Origin: DATEOR01 sp035296905 | Lineage (GTDB): Bacteria > Actinomycetota > Thermoleophilia > Gaiellales > Gaiellaceae | Length of the DNA: 64,000 bases | Direction of reading: 5' to 3' | Assembly (NCBI GenBank): GCA_035296905.1 | Contig: DATHAA010000081.1 | Coordinates: 10,155 to 74,154 of the forward strand | Part shown: in pieces, positions 32,882 through 41,698 of the stretch | Numbering within the stretch: the first letter of the stretch is position 1 | Layout of the letters: the number at the start of each line of letters is the position of its first letter | Program-made: the position numbers and the translations under genes | Notes under the pieces: generated by a model | The model's database searches: none | Seen by the model: the letters and a program-made list of their open reading frames with translations, nothing else | Told to the model about the DNA's origin: nothing

Positions 32882-33826
32882 ATGCGAAAGCTTCTCGTTG
32901 TTGCGGCCCTCGTAGCGCTCCTAGTTCCAGTCGAAGCAAGCGCCTCCGTCCTCCTGGGCGTCGAGGGCTCCAAGTCACGCTTCCGTGACCAGACGAACCA
33001 GGCCACGGACGTGAATCTCGACTTCATCTCGTGGGGAGTCCACAAGCAGACCTACCTGGACAATACGCTGGAGGCCGCCAAGCCGATCCCCGCCATCTCG
33101 TTCGGCACGGTGAACAAGTACGGGAACGAGGCGATCACGCCGGCCGGGCTTGCGAACGGCAAGGGCGACCGGGTCCTGATCGACCTTGCCCGGGCGCTCG
33201 ACCGCTTTGGCAGCTTCGCGTACATCCGGCCCTACGCGGAGATGAACGGCTACTGGAATCCGTACTCCGCGTACAACTCGAACGGGACGTACCGCGGGCG
33301 CGCGCACTCGACCAAGAACCTCCGCAAGGCCTTCCGCCGCACCTATCTGATCGTTCATGGCGGCTCTCTCGCCGACATCAACGCGAAGCTCGTCGACGCC
33401 GGCATGCCCAAGCTCGACCGCACGAACGACCTTCCGGAGAACGACGTGAAGGTAATCTGGAACCCGCAGGGATTCGGCAGCCCCGACATCAAAGCCAACA
33501 GCGCGGCCGCCTATTACCCGGGCGACAACTACGTGGACATCGTCGCCAACGACCTCTACGACTACGGGCGCGGCGTGGAGTGGGAGGCGAACCTCGACCT
33601 CTACCGCGCGCACCCTGACAAGCCGTACGCGATCGGCGAGTGGGGTCTCGGGCCGGGCATCGACCATCCGGACTTCGTTCAGAAGATGGCCAACTTCGTC
33701 TCCAGCCACTCGCGGGTCGAGACGATTGTCTACTACCGCAGCCAGACCGGTTCGACGTTCGACCTCAGCAACAAGCCGAAGTCCCGCGCGGCCTACAAGC
33801 GCTACATCATCCCGCTGGGGAAGTAG
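32882..33826 (+). CDS. Secreted GH26-like glycoside hydrolase
   Basis: Exported 314-residue protein with a signal peptide (1-21, cleavage after ASA) and a TIM-barrel fold like beta-mannanase family 26. The putative acid/base Glu is in RPYAEMNGYWNPY (Glu120) and the nucleophile Glu in AIGEWGLGPG. The length fits a single catalytic domain without a binding module. A mannan, other beta-glycan or the cell's own envelope polysaccharide may be the target. It starts 67 bp after the phospholipase-like gene and appears to have its own promoter region. Confidence 0.85.
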   Translation: MRKLLVVAALVALLVPVEASASVLLGVEGSKSRFRDQTNQATDVNLDFISWGVHKQTYLDNTLEAAKPIPAISFGTVNKYGNEAITPAGLANGKGDRVLIDLARALDRFGSFAYIRPYAEMNGYWNPYSAYNSNGTYRGRAHSTKNLRKAFRRTYLIVHGGSLADINAKLVDAGMPKLDRTNDLPENDVKVIWNPQGFGSPDIKANSAAAYYPGDNYVDIVANDLYDYGRGVEWEANLDLYRAHPDKPYAIGEWGLGPGIDHPDFVQKMANFVSSHSRVETIVYYRSQTGSTFDLSNKPKSRAAYKRYIIPLGK

Positions 33827-33946
33827 CCCGAGCGACAGGCCGGTCCCCGACGAACCGCGAGCAGTGGTTGGCGTACGACTGGAGCTGCACAGCCACGGGA
33901 CCGCCCTACCTCGGTACCTGTTCCGCGCCTTGAGCGCTCCGGCCCG

Positions 33947-36550
33947 CTAGCCGCCAACCTCGACGCGGCTGACGCCTGACTCGGCGAGCGCCGCCTGGGC
34001 CGCCGCGAGGCGGGCGAGCGGGACGCGGTACGGCGAGCACGAGACGTAGTCGAGCCCGAGCCGGTGGCAGAACGCGACCGAGGCCGGGTCGCCGCCGTGC
34101 TCGCCACAGATGCCCATCTTCAGGTCGGGCTTCGCGGAGCGAGCGCGCTCGACGGCGAGCTCCATCAGCTCCCCGACCCCGCTCTGGTCCAGGGTCTCGA
34201 ACGGGTTCTGGCGCAGAATGCCGTCGTCGAGGTAGTGCGTGAGGAACTTCCCCTCGGCATCGTCGCGGGAGAAGCCCAGCGTCGTCTGCGTGAGGTCGTT
34301 CGTCCCGAAGCTGAAGAAGTCAGCGTGCTCGGCGATCTCGTCGGCGCGGACGCACGCACGCGGAAGCTCGATCATGGTTCCGCAGAGGTAGACGCCGTCG
34401 CCCTCCTCCTCCGCGGTTCGCACCGTCAGCTCGCGCAGGCGACGCAGCTCCTCGGCGAAGCCGACGAGCGGATGCATGATCTCGACGAACGGCGCGTCCC
34501 CGGTTCGCCCTTCCACGGCGGCCGCCGCGCGGATGATCGCCCGCACCTGCATCTCGTAGATCTCAGGGAAGAGGAGCCCGAGGCGGCATCCTCGCGTCCC
34601 GAGCATCGGGTTCGCCTCGCGGAGAGCGCGGATGCGCCGCGCCATCTCGGGCGACTCCGCCTCCTCGAGTGACGGCAGAAACTCGTGCAGCGGCGGGTCC
34701 AGGAGCCTGATCGTCACCGGGAGCCCGGCCATGGCCTCGAAGATGCCCTCGAAGTCCTCCTGCTGGAGGGGCAGGAGATTGGCCAGCGCCTCGCGCCGCT
34801 CGTCCTCTCCCGAGGCCATGATCATCGCCCGGACGAGGGGCAGCCGGTCCTCGACCATGAACATGTGCTCGGTGCGGCAGAGTCCGATCCCCTCGGCGCC
34901 GAACTCGCGTGCCTTGGCGGCGTCCGAAGGTGTGTCGGCGTTTGCGCGCACCTTGAGCCGGCGAATGTCATCGGCCCAGTCGAGCAAGAGCTCGAAGTTC
35001 TGGTTGATCTGCGGCGGGACCAGGTCGACCGGCCCGAGGATGACCTCCCCCGTGCCGCCGTCGATCGTTATCACGTCTCCCTCTGCGAGGTCATGGTCGC
35101 CCAGCCGCGCCTTCCGCTCGGCATGGTTGATCGAAAGCCCTTCGCAGGCGGTCACGCACGGCTTCCCCATCCCGCGCGCGACGACTGCAGCGTGCGAGGT
35201 CAGGCCCCCCACCGCCGTCAGGATCCCCTTTGCCTCGACCATGCCGTGGAAGTCGTCGGGACTGGTCTCTTGCCGCACGAGGATGACGGACTCTCCGGCC
35301 CGGCCCCGCTCCTCGGCCGTGTCCGCGTCGAAGACGATCGACCCTGTCGCGGCACCGGGTGACGCGTTGAGGCCGCGGGCGACGACCTCGTAGTCAGCCT
35401 TCGGGTCGATCATGGGATGGAGGAGCTGATCGAGCTGCGCGGGATCGAGCCGCCCGAGCGCCTCCTCCCTGCTGATCAGTCCTTCGTCGACGAGGTCGAC
35501 GGCGACCTTCACCATCGACGTGGCGTGGCGCTTCGCAGGCCTCGTCTGCAGGAGGAAGAGCTTGCCGTCCTCGATCGTGAACTCGATGTCCTGGGCGTCG
35601 CGGTAGTGCTGCTCGAGCCGGCGCATGGTGTCGAGAAGCTCCTCGAAGACCTCTGGGAAGCTGTCGCCGAGCTCTTCGAGCGGCTGCGGCGTGCGGACGC
35701 CGGCGACGACGTCTTCGCCCTGCGCATTGGCAAGAAACTCCCCGTAGAGCCCCTGCTCGCCCGTCGCCGGATCTCGCGTGAACGCGACGCCCGTGCCCGA
35801 TTCCTCGCCCTTGTTCCCGAACACCATCTGGACCACGTTGACCGCGGTACCGAGGTCGTCGGAGATCCCGTTCGCTCTCCTGTACGCCCGCGCCCTCGGA
35901 AGCTCCCAGGAGTCGAAGACCGCGCGGATGGCGGCGGCGAGCTGCTCGCGCGCATCCTGCGGGAAGTCCTCGCCGGTGTCCTGGCGGTAGATCTGCTTGA
36001 AGCGTCCGACGAGCTCGTCGAGCTGCTCGGCCTCGAGCTCGCCGTCGTGCGCCGCGCCGGCGCGGTCCCGCACCTCGGCGAGCGCCTCTTCGAAGCGGTG
36101 CGCGTCGACCCCGGCGACGACGTCGCCGTACATCTGGATCAACCGCCGGTACGCGTCGTAGGCGAAGCGTGGGTTCTCGGTCACGCGCGCCAGGCCGTCG
36201 ACCGCCTCGTCGTTCAGCCCGAGATTGAGGATCGTGTCCATCATCCCCGGCATGGAGACCGCAGCTCCGGAGCGCACGGACACGAGGAGCGGGTCGCTCG
36301 GATCGCCGAACCGCTTGCCCGTCGTCTCTTCGAGCCGGGTCATGTGCTCCGCGACCTCCTCCTCCAGGCCATCGGGAACCTGCCTTCCCGCCCGCATGTA
36401 GGCGACGCAAGCCGCGGTCGTGACCGTGAAGCCGGCCGGGACCGGGATTCCGATCGCCGTCATCTCGGCGAGGCCGATTCCCTTGCCGCCGAGCCGCTCA
36501 CGGCCGAAGTCCGTTCCTTCAGAGAAGTCGTAGACGTAGCGGTCGTCCAT
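33947..36550 (-). CDS. ppdK: Pyruvate, phosphate dikinase
   Basis: Interconverts pyruvate + ATP + Pi and PEP + AMP + PPi. The 867 residues show the ATP-grasp region (LGGKGIGLAEM near 20-30), the swivelling phospho-His domain with GGLTSHAAVVARG (His453; Thr451 is the residue the regulator would phosphorylate), and the PEP/pyruvate barrel ending with CGEHGGDP. The ATG at 36550 matches the family N-terminus; a frame open to 36703 adds 51 residues of low-complexity His/Glu sequence. A GATAAT hexamer lies 10 nt before the ATG. The gene for its regulatory protein is about 500 bp away on the same strand. Confidence 0.95.
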   Translation of the reverse strand: MDDRYVYDFSEGTDFGRERLGGKGIGLAEMTAIGIPVPAGFTVTTAACVAYMRAGRQVPDGLEEEVAEHMTRLEETTGKRFGDPSDPLLVSVRSGAAVSMPGMMDTILNLGLNDEAVDGLARVTENPRFAYDAYRRLIQMYGDVVAGVDAHRFEEALAEVRDRAGAAHDGELEAEQLDELVGRFKQIYRQDTGEDFPQDAREQLAAAIRAVFDSWELPRARAYRRANGISDDLGTAVNVVQMVFGNKGEESGTGVAFTRDPATGEQGLYGEFLANAQGEDVVAGVRTPQPLEELGDSFPEVFEELLDTMRRLEQHYRDAQDIEFTIEDGKLFLLQTRPAKRHATSMVKVAVDLVDEGLISREEALGRLDPAQLDQLLHPMIDPKADYEVVARGLNASPGAATGSIVFDADTAEERGRAGESVILVRQETSPDDFHGMVEAKGILTAVGGLTSHAAVVARGMGKPCVTACEGLSINHAERKARLGDHDLAEGDVITIDGGTGEVILGPVDLVPPQINQNFELLLDWADDIRRLKVRANADTPSDAAKAREFGAEGIGLCRTEHMFMVEDRLPLVRAMIMASGEDERREALANLLPLQQEDFEGIFEAMAGLPVTIRLLDPPLHEFLPSLEEAESPEMARRIRALREANPMLGTRGCRLGLLFPEIYEMQVRAIIRAAAAVEGRTGDAPFVEIMHPLVGFAEELRRLRELTVRTAEEEGDGVYLCGTMIELPRACVRADEIAEHADFFSFGTNDLTQTTLGFSRDDAEGKFLTHYLDDGILRQNPFETLDQSGVGELMELAVERARSAKPDLKMGICGEHGGDPASVAFCHRLGLDYVSCSPYRVPLARLAAAQAALAESGVSRVEVGG

Positions 36551-36619
36551 TCCGTGCGGGATTATCACGGCTCCTCTCGCCGTCTTGACGGGCCCAAAGC
36601 GGGCAGGGAAACTGACGTC

Positions 36620-36718
36620 ATGCGCCGCATGCTCCTCATGCTTACCCTGCTCGTCCTTCTGGTCATGCTTTCCGTGGCCGGGGGCGGGTTCTTCGACGGT
36701 CACGTCGCGGGCTTCTAG
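36620..36718 (+). CDS. Possible 32-residue hydrophobic micropeptide
   Basis: A plus-strand frame starting ATG at 36620 encodes a basic start (MRR) followed by a Leu/Met/Val-rich stretch (LLMLTLLVLLVML) and a short polar end (GGGFFDGHVAGF). It would make one membrane helix. The upstream GGGAA is a weak Shine-Dalgarno. It lies between the ppdK promoter and a structured RNA candidate. It could be fortuitous, since the opposite frame is also open. Confidence 0.35.
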   Translation: MRRMLLMLTLLVLLVMLSVAGGGFFDGHVAGF

Positions 36719-36721
36719 CCG

Positions 36722-36885
36722 ATCTCGAACGAGCGAACCGCCAGCCGATTACCCCATTCGGTCATGGCGTCTACCCCCGTTGTGCACCATGGTTCGCGTA
36801 CGGGTTCGATTAGACGTGGGGCGCCGCAGTCTACGTCTCGGCCCGAGAAGAGGCGGCTCGGCACCACGGCCGCCTCTGTTATTTA
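36722..36885 (+). ncRNA. Candidate structured RNA ending in an intrinsic terminator
   Basis: Four nested or consecutive helices can form: CGAAC 36726-36730 with 36804-36808; CGAACC 36734-36739 with 36791-36796; GCCA-G-CCGA (36740-36748) with 36758-36768; AGACGT 36812-36817 with 36833-36838; then the terminator hairpin. There is no convincing gene inside. On the plus strand this would be a free-standing RNA of about 160 nt; on the minus strand the same pairs could form a ppdK leader. It matches no RNA class I can name. Confidence 0.4.
36850..36884 (+). terminator. Rho-independent terminator
   Basis: GAGGCGGC (36850-36857) pairs perfectly with GCCGCCTC (36869-36876) around an 11-nt loop, followed by TGTTATTT on the plus strand. 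The opposite strand has only a weak U-run (TTCT) after the stem, but the hairpin could still end transcripts of the minus-strand regulator operon, whose last stop is at 36890. Confidence 0.65.
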
Positions 36886-36889
36886 AGGC

Positions 36890-37051
36890 CTAGGCAGCCC
36901 TCTCCAGGTTTCGCCGCTCCGCCAGCCACGAGATGAGCCGGATTACCATCCAGACCGGCGTCAGAAGCACGTAGAAGACGAAGAGGCCGAGCGCGAGCAG
37001 AAACATCCAGAACGGCCAGTAGAGAAAGGGGATCTTCGGCTTCTGGCTCAT
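36890..37051 (-). CDS. 53-residue single- or two-helix membrane protein
   Basis: Not recognised as a named family. The product has a short basic N-terminus (MSQKPKIPF), a long aromatic-rich hydrophobic segment (about 9-42) and a basic tail (AERRNLERA). Its ATG overlaps the stop of the PPDK-regulator gene as ATGA, the coupling used by genuine genes throughout this window, which is strong support for translation. It is the last gene before the terminator at 36850. Confidence 0.75.
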   Translation of the reverse strand: MSQKPKIPFLYWPFWMFLLALGLFVFYVLLTPVWMVIRLISWLAERRNLERAA

Positions 37052-37881
37052 GCCCGTGTCGTCGCTTTCCCCCCGAGGCGCCGCTGCTCCACGAGCCTGA
37101 TGATGCGCCGCGCGGTCTCCTCGATCGCGAGGTTGGAGACCTCGATGACCGGACAGCCGAGCCGCCGGTGGATCTGCTCGGCGCGCTCGAGCTCCTCATA
37201 GATCTCCGAGAGGTCGGCATAGCGCCGTTTGGCCCCGCGGAGCCCCCGGGCGCGCTCGCCTCGAATCTGCGCGAGGCTCTCCGCGTCGATCGTCAGTCCG
37301 ACGATCGTGCGCGGGTCGATCTCCTCGAGCTCGCGCGGCGGTTCGACTCCGGGGACGATCGGCACGTTGGCGGTCTTGTACCCGAGGTAGCCGAGGTAGA
37401 TGGAGAGCGGCGTCTTGGAGCTCCGCGACACGCCCACGAGAACGATGTCGGCGTCCTTGAGGCCGCCCGGGCCGACGCCGTCGTCGAAGCGCACGGCGAA
37501 CTCGATCGCCTCGATGCGCTTGAAGTAGCTCGAGTCGAGGACCGGCTGGGCTCCGGGCGTCATCGTCGCCGGCTGGCCCGAGACCCGCGCTACCGCGTCG
37601 ATCGGATGGCCGAGGAGGTCGCAATAGTGGAGCCGGTAGCGGCGGCAAAGCGTGCGCATCGCGTCCCGAAACTCGTTCTCGACGAGCGTGTACATGAGGA
37701 CAGTGCGCCGTCCCCGCGCCCGTGCGGCGGCGAGCTGGACGTCGTCCACGCTCGTGATCCTCGGGTGGCGGACGATCTCGAACTCCTCGTCCGGGAACTG
37801 GCGCTCGACCGCCTCGGCGAACCGTGCCGCCGTCTCCCCCGTCGAGTCCGAGACGACGTGGATCTCGAGAGGCTCGCTCAC
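37048..37881 (-). CDS. ppsR: Pyruvate, phosphate dikinase regulatory protein
   Basis: Bifunctional ADP-dependent kinase and Pi-dependent phosphorylase that inactivates and reactivates PPDK at a Thr next to the catalytic His. The 277 residues show HVVSDSTGETAARFAEA at the start and the nucleotide loop GVSRSSKTPLS near 150. The PEP-synthase variant of this family is an alternative, but ppdK lies next door and no PEP synthase is seen. Its GTG start overlaps the glyS stop (GTGA), and it overlaps the 53-residue gene downstream. Confidence 0.93.
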   Translation of the reverse strand: MSEPLEIHVVSDSTGETAARFAEAVERQFPDEEFEIVRHPRITSVDDVQLAAARARGRRTVLMYTLVENEFRDAMRTLCRRYRLHYCDLLGHPIDAVARVSGQPATMTPGAQPVLDSSYFKRIEAIEFAVRFDDGVGPGGLKDADIVLVGVSRSSKTPLSIYLGYLGYKTANVPIVPGVEPPRELEEIDPRTIVGLTIDAESLAQIRGERARGLRGAKRRYADLSEIYEELERAEQIHRRLGCPVIEVSNLAIEETARRIIRLVEQRRLGGKATTRA

Positions 37882-39788
37882 CGCGGGATCTGCGCGAGGT
37901 CGCCGAGCGCGCCAACGGCGTCGCGCACGTCGAGCAGGAGGCGAAGCCGGTTGGCGCGCACCTGCGCGTCGTCGGCCATCACGAGCACCTCGTCGAAGAA
38001 ACGGTCGACCGGAGCGCGAAGCTCGGCCGCGGCGGCGAGCGCGTCGTCGAACTCGCGCGCTTCGAGCGCAGCTGCGATCTTCGGAGACGCTCCCGCGACT
38101 GCGTCGATGAGCGCGAGCTCGGCCTCGTCCGTGGCCAGCTTGGGGTCGAGCTCCGCCGCTGCGCCGTCGGATTTCCCCGCCAGCCGGTTCGCGCGGTCGT
38201 AGGCGACGTACGCCTGCTCGAACTCATCGGTGTCGGAGGCAGCCGCGAGGGCTTCGGCGAGACGGGCGATCGCCCCGAGCTGGGTGACTCCGCTCGCCCG
38301 CGCGGCGCGGACGAATTCGACGGGCGCGTCGAGCATTGCCTCAAGCCGCTCCTCCACGAACCCGGCGACCTCACTCGCGTCCTCTTTCAACTCTGCCGCC
38401 TGGTCGACGAGCAGCTGGTGTGCACGGGCGGAGAGCGCGGCCACGTCGAGCTCGAGATTGCCTTCCAGCGCGAGCCGGCAGAGCCCGATCGCTGCGCGCC
38501 GCAGACCGTAAGGGTCGCGCGACCCGGTCGGCCGCTGGCCGAGCGCGAAGGCGACGGTGAGGCTGTCGATCTTGTCGGCGGCGGCGAGCACACGGCCGGT
38601 CTCCGTCTCGGGCAGCGGGCCACTGGCCGAATCCGGCAGGTAGTGCTCGTCGATCGCGGCGCAGACCGCCTCCGGGAAGCCGGCGAGGCGCGCATACTCG
38701 GCGCCGATGTGGCCTTCGAGATCCGGGAACTCGCGGACGAGCTCGGCGGCCTGGTCGGCCTTGGCGAGCCGCGCCGCCTCCCGGGAGGCATCCCCGCCGC
38801 CGAGCGCGTCGACGAGAACTTCCAGCCGCCCAACCTTGTCCCCGTAGGTGCCGGCCCCGGCGAAAAACATGATCCGCGCGGCCTCTTCGGCCAGGCGCTC
38901 GATGCCCTTGGCCACGTCCCGCTCGAACGTGAAGGAGGCATCTTCGAGGCGTCCCTCGAGGACGCGCTGGTTCCCGGCGACAACGGTTTCCGGGTCGCCG
39001 CCGTTGGCCACGAATGCGAAGCGGTTGCCCTCGAGCGGGAAATAGCGCTGGTGCGACTCCATCGCCGTCTCAATCACGCGTCGCGGAAGCGAAAGGAAGC
39101 GCTCGTCGAACGCCCCTTCGGCAACCGTCGGCCACTCGGCGAGGTGCACGACCTCGGCGAGGACTCTAGAGGTCGGCTGGGAGAGGCCGAGCTTCGCGAG
39201 GCCGGCGCGAATGGAGGACTCCCGGGTGCCTTGGTCAGGCTCCACATTGGCCGCACGCAGCGCCGAGAGGTACTCCCGCGCGCTCGGGACCGGCACGTCG
39301 CCGTGCGTGAAGCGGTGGCCGTAGGAGGAACCGTCGAAGCCCTCCACCGTCCGGTCGTCGAGTTTCGCGCAGAGCCAGCGCACAGGGCGCGCGAAGCGCA
39401 GGCCGGAGTCGTCCCAGCGCATCGACTTCGAGAACGCGAGCCCGCGGACGATCCCGTTCAGCCGCTCGGGCAGCACGTCGAGGAGCGGCCTGCCGGGCAC
39501 GAGCACTCCCAGGAAGCCCTCGCGGACCTCGAGGTCGTCCACGCCGACACCCTGCTTCTTCGCAAAGCCTTCTGCCGCCTTCTCGCGCAAGTTCTCGGGC
39601 GGGCCCTTGACCCACTCGTCGGGCTCCCGTTCGGGTAGGTCGTCCACGATGAGCGCGAGCCGGCGCGGGCCGACGAACACGCTGCCCTCCCCCAGGTTCG
39701 CCAGCTCGGAGCGCAGCTGCGCCTCCGCCTCCGCGCAGACCGAGGCGGGCAGCTCCTCGCACCCGATCTCAAACAGCAGGCTCGGCAA
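37878..39788 (-). CDS. glyS: Glycyl-tRNA synthetase beta subunit
   Basis: Beta subunit of the alpha2-beta2 glycyl-tRNA synthetase, which binds and positions tRNA-Gly. The 636 residues start LLFEIGCEELPA and include GRRLALIV-type PRRLALIVDDLP, AMESHQRYFPLE and a C-terminal DALR-like helical region. Slightly shorter than the usual 680-700. The TTG start overlaps glyQ by 20 nt. Presence of split GlyRS rather than the single-chain form is notable for an actinobacterium. Confidence 0.96.
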   Translation of the reverse strand: MPSLLFEIGCEELPASVCAEAEAQLRSELANLGEGSVFVGPRRLALIVDDLPEREPDEWVKGPPENLREKAAEGFAKKQGVGVDDLEVREGFLGVLVPGRPLLDVLPERLNGIVRGLAFSKSMRWDDSGLRFARPVRWLCAKLDDRTVEGFDGSSYGHRFTHGDVPVPSAREYLSALRAANVEPDQGTRESSIRAGLAKLGLSQPTSRVLAEVVHLAEWPTVAEGAFDERFLSLPRRVIETAMESHQRYFPLEGNRFAFVANGGDPETVVAGNQRVLEGRLEDASFTFERDVAKGIERLAEEAARIMFFAGAGTYGDKVGRLEVLVDALGGGDASREAARLAKADQAAELVREFPDLEGHIGAEYARLAGFPEAVCAAIDEHYLPDSASGPLPETETGRVLAAADKIDSLTVAFALGQRPTGSRDPYGLRRAAIGLCRLALEGNLELDVAALSARAHQLLVDQAAELKEDASEVAGFVEERLEAMLDAPVEFVRAARASGVTQLGAIARLAEALAAASDTDEFEQAYVAYDRANRLAGKSDGAAAELDPKLATDEAELALIDAVAGASPKIAAALEAREFDDALAAAAELRAPVDRFFDEVLVMADDAQVRANRLRLLLDVRDAVGALGDLAQIPR

Positions 39789-40632
39789 TCTTCTCCACGT
39801 AGAGCTGGGCGACCTTGCGCGCGAGCGTGCGAACGCGACCGATGTACGCGGCTCGCTCCGTCACCGAGATGGCGCCGCGCGCGTCCAGCAGGTTGAAGGT
39901 GTGGGAGCACTTGAGCACCTGGTCGTAGGCCGGCAGCGGCAACTCGCGGTCGAGCAGCATGCGGCACTCGGTCTCATGCTCGTCGAAGCGGCTCGTGAGG
40001 ATGTCGACGGGTGCGACCTCGAAGTTGTAGACCGACCACTCGCGCTCGCTCTCGCGATAGACGTCGCCCCACTGGACCCCTGGGGCCCATTCCAGCTCCA
40101 GCGCCGATCGCTTCCCCTGCAGGAACATCGCCAGCCGCTCGAGGCCGTAGGTGATCTCCGCGGGCACGAGCTCGATCTCCAGCCCGCCCACCTGCTGGAA
40201 GTACGTGAACTGGGTCACCTCCATGCCGTCGCACCAGACCTCCCAGCCGAGGCCCCAGGCGCCGAGGGTCGGCTGCTCCCAGTCGTCCTCGACCAGGCGC
40301 ACGTCGTGCTGCTTCGTGTCGATGCCCAGCGCCTCGAGCGAGGCGAAGTAGAGGTCGAGCACATCCTCGGGCGCCGGCTTCAGGAGCACCTGGTACTGGA
40401 AGTAGTGCTGGAAGCGGAACGGGTTCTCGCCGTAGCGCCCGTCCGTCGGCCGGATCACCGGCTCGACGTAGGCGGTCTTCCACTCGTCAGGCCCCAGCGA
40501 GCGCAGAAACGTGGCCGGATTCATCGTCCCGGCCGCTAATTCCGTATGGTACGGCTGCATGACGACGCACCCGTAGTCGGCCCAGTAGCGCTCGAGGGAG
40601 GCGATCATCTCCTGGTAGTTCGGGGGGCTCAC
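39769..40632 (-). CDS. glyQ: Glycyl-tRNA synthetase alpha subunit
   Basis: Catalytic alpha subunit forming glycyl-adenylate. The 287 residues show YWADYGCVVMQPYHTELAAG, the motif-2-type RPTDGRYGENPFRFQHYFQ split by convention as GRYGENPFRFQHY, GWEVWCDGMEVTQFTYFQQ and GLERLAMFLQG. No T-box leader is present; the gene begins 4 bp after recO. Order recO-glyQ-glyS is common among bacteria with this enzyme type. Confidence 0.97.
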   Translation of the reverse strand: MSPPNYQEMIASLERYWADYGCVVMQPYHTELAAGTMNPATFLRSLGPDEWKTAYVEPVIRPTDGRYGENPFRFQHYFQYQVLLKPAPEDVLDLYFASLEALGIDTKQHDVRLVEDDWEQPTLGAWGLGWEVWCDGMEVTQFTYFQQVGGLEIELVPAEITYGLERLAMFLQGKRSALELEWAPGVQWGDVYRESEREWSVYNFEVAPVDILTSRFDEHETECRMLLDRELPLPAYDQVLKCSHTFNLLDARGAISVTERAAYIGRVRTLARKVAQLYVEKIAEPAV

Positions 40633-40636
40633 GGTC

Positions 40637-41383
40637 TCACGCCCTCTGCGCGAGCGTCCTCAGACGGAAGCCGCCGTGGTACTCGTACGAGGACTCGATC
40701 ATGCCCAGGCACTCGCGCAGTCCACGCGCCGTCATGGCGGGAGCGGCGGCCTCCGCCAGCGGCCGCTCGAGGAAGCCGCGGACCGCTTCGAAGCCCTCAG
40801 CCGACACGGCGAGCGAGCCCGAGCCGCATTCTGCACACACGCCTCCTCCGGCCTGTGCCGAGAAACCGATGAGCGGCTTCTCCTCTCCACACGCGGCGCA
40901 CCCGGCGAGATGCGGGAGATAGCCCGAGAGCCAGAGCAGCTTCAGCTGGAACGAGAGGACGAGCGGGTCGAGAGCCGGTTGCGCGGGAAGCGCGGCCTCG
41001 ACGTCGTCGAGAAGGTCGAGGAAGCGCGTCAGCGCATTGAAGGCGGGCGCGTTGGCGTCTTGCTCGACGAAGAGGCGGAGCATTGCCTCGAGGCCGATGT
41101 GGCCGACCGCCATTCGGTAGCCATCGACGCGCCCGCGCTCGTGCGAGCGCAAAAGGTCGGCGCCGCGCACGGTGCAGAGCTCTCCCCTCCCCTCGTGCAG
41201 CATGAGCTCGACGTGGCTGAAGGGCTCGAGCCGGGCCCCGAAGCGCGACTTCGTTTTGCGGACCCCCTTCGCGATCGCACCCACGCGGCCGCGCTCGAGG
41301 GTGTAGAGGTGGAGGACGCAATCCGCCTCGGAGAAACGGATCGAGCGCAGGACGACGGCCTCCGTCTTGAAGGTTCCGGGCAC
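40637..41383 (-). CDS. recO: DNA repair protein RecO
   Basis: Loads RecA at gaps together with RecR. The 248 residues show an N-terminal OB fold (TEAVVLRSIRFSEAD, KGVRKTKSRFG), a helical middle and a C4-type zinc knuckle (CAACGEE, then CAECGSG about 20 residues on). TAGACT lies 7 nt before the GTG, with no Shine-Dalgarno, so it likely heads the recO-glyQ-glyS-ppsR operon as a leaderless mRNA. Confidence 0.93.
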   Translation of the reverse strand: MPGTFKTEAVVLRSIRFSEADCVLHLYTLERGRVGAIAKGVRKTKSRFGARLEPFSHVELMLHEGRGELCTVRGADLLRSHERGRVDGYRMAVGHIGLEAMLRLFVEQDANAPAFNALTRFLDLLDDVEAALPAQPALDPLVLSFQLKLLWLSGYLPHLAGCAACGEEKPLIGFSAQAGGGVCAECGSGSLAVSAEGFEAVRGFLERPLAEAAAPAMTARGLRECLGMIESSYEYHGGFRLRTLAQRA

Positions 41384-41390
41384 GGGGGCG

Positions 41391-41396
41391 AGTCTA
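41391..41396 (-). promoter_or_regulatory. Candidate -10 for leaderless recO operon mRNA
   Basis: TAGACT on the minus strand, 7 nt before the recO GTG. Confidence 0.45.
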
Positions 41397-41446
41397 GCCG
41401 CCGTCCCGGTGGAATCCGGGGCTTTCCGGGTACGTTGAAAGGGAGG

Positions 41447-41698
41447 ATGCCCCGAATCCGGATGTACTCGACGACCTGGTGCGGCTACTGCATCCGCGCC
41501 AAGGCGCTGCTCGAGCGCCGCGGCCTCGAGTACGAGGAGATCACCATGGACGACGACCCCGCGTTCCGGCAGAAGCTCCTCGAGATGACGGGGCGCTGGA
41601 CCGTTCCGCAGATATTCATCGACGAGGTACCGATCGGCGGCTATACGGAGCTCTGGAGCCTCGAGCGGGAAGGCGGCCTGGACGAGCTCGCGGCCTAG
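41447..41698 (+). CDS. Glutaredoxin
   Basis: An 83-residue thioredoxin-fold thiol reductase with CGYC active site (WCGYCIRAK), TVPQIF cis-Pro loop and GGYTEL glutathione-binding turn, matching dithiol glutaredoxin 3 or mycoredoxin-like proteins. The ATG at 41447 keeps the first beta strand; a second ATG at 41462 would delete it. TACGTT lies 10 nt upstream, while GGGAGG directly abuts the start and is too close to act normally. Its TAG shares CTAG with the convergent esterase stop. Confidence 0.93.
   Translation: MPRIRMYSTTWCGYCIRAKALLERRGLEYEEITMDDDPAFRQKLLEMTGRWTVPQIFIDEVPIGGYTELWSLEREGGLDELAA

Noticed and set aside
33827..33946. Possible terminator between the convergent GH26-like gene and ppdK
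   Set aside because: Only short imperfect stems without a U-tract are visible.
34685..35362. Plus-strand frames opposite ppdK
   Set aside because: Shadow frames; ppdK motifs on the minus strand are intact throughout.
36551..36703. N-terminal extension of ppdK by 51 codons
   Set aside because: His/Glu/Lys-rich low-complexity sequence not found in PPDK; the ATG at 36550 fits the family and has a promoter hexamer close by.
36797..36825. tRNA T-arm-like string (GGGTTCGATTAG)
   Set aside because: No 5-bp T-stem, acceptor stem or anticodon arm can be formed around it; treated as part of the structured RNA candidate.
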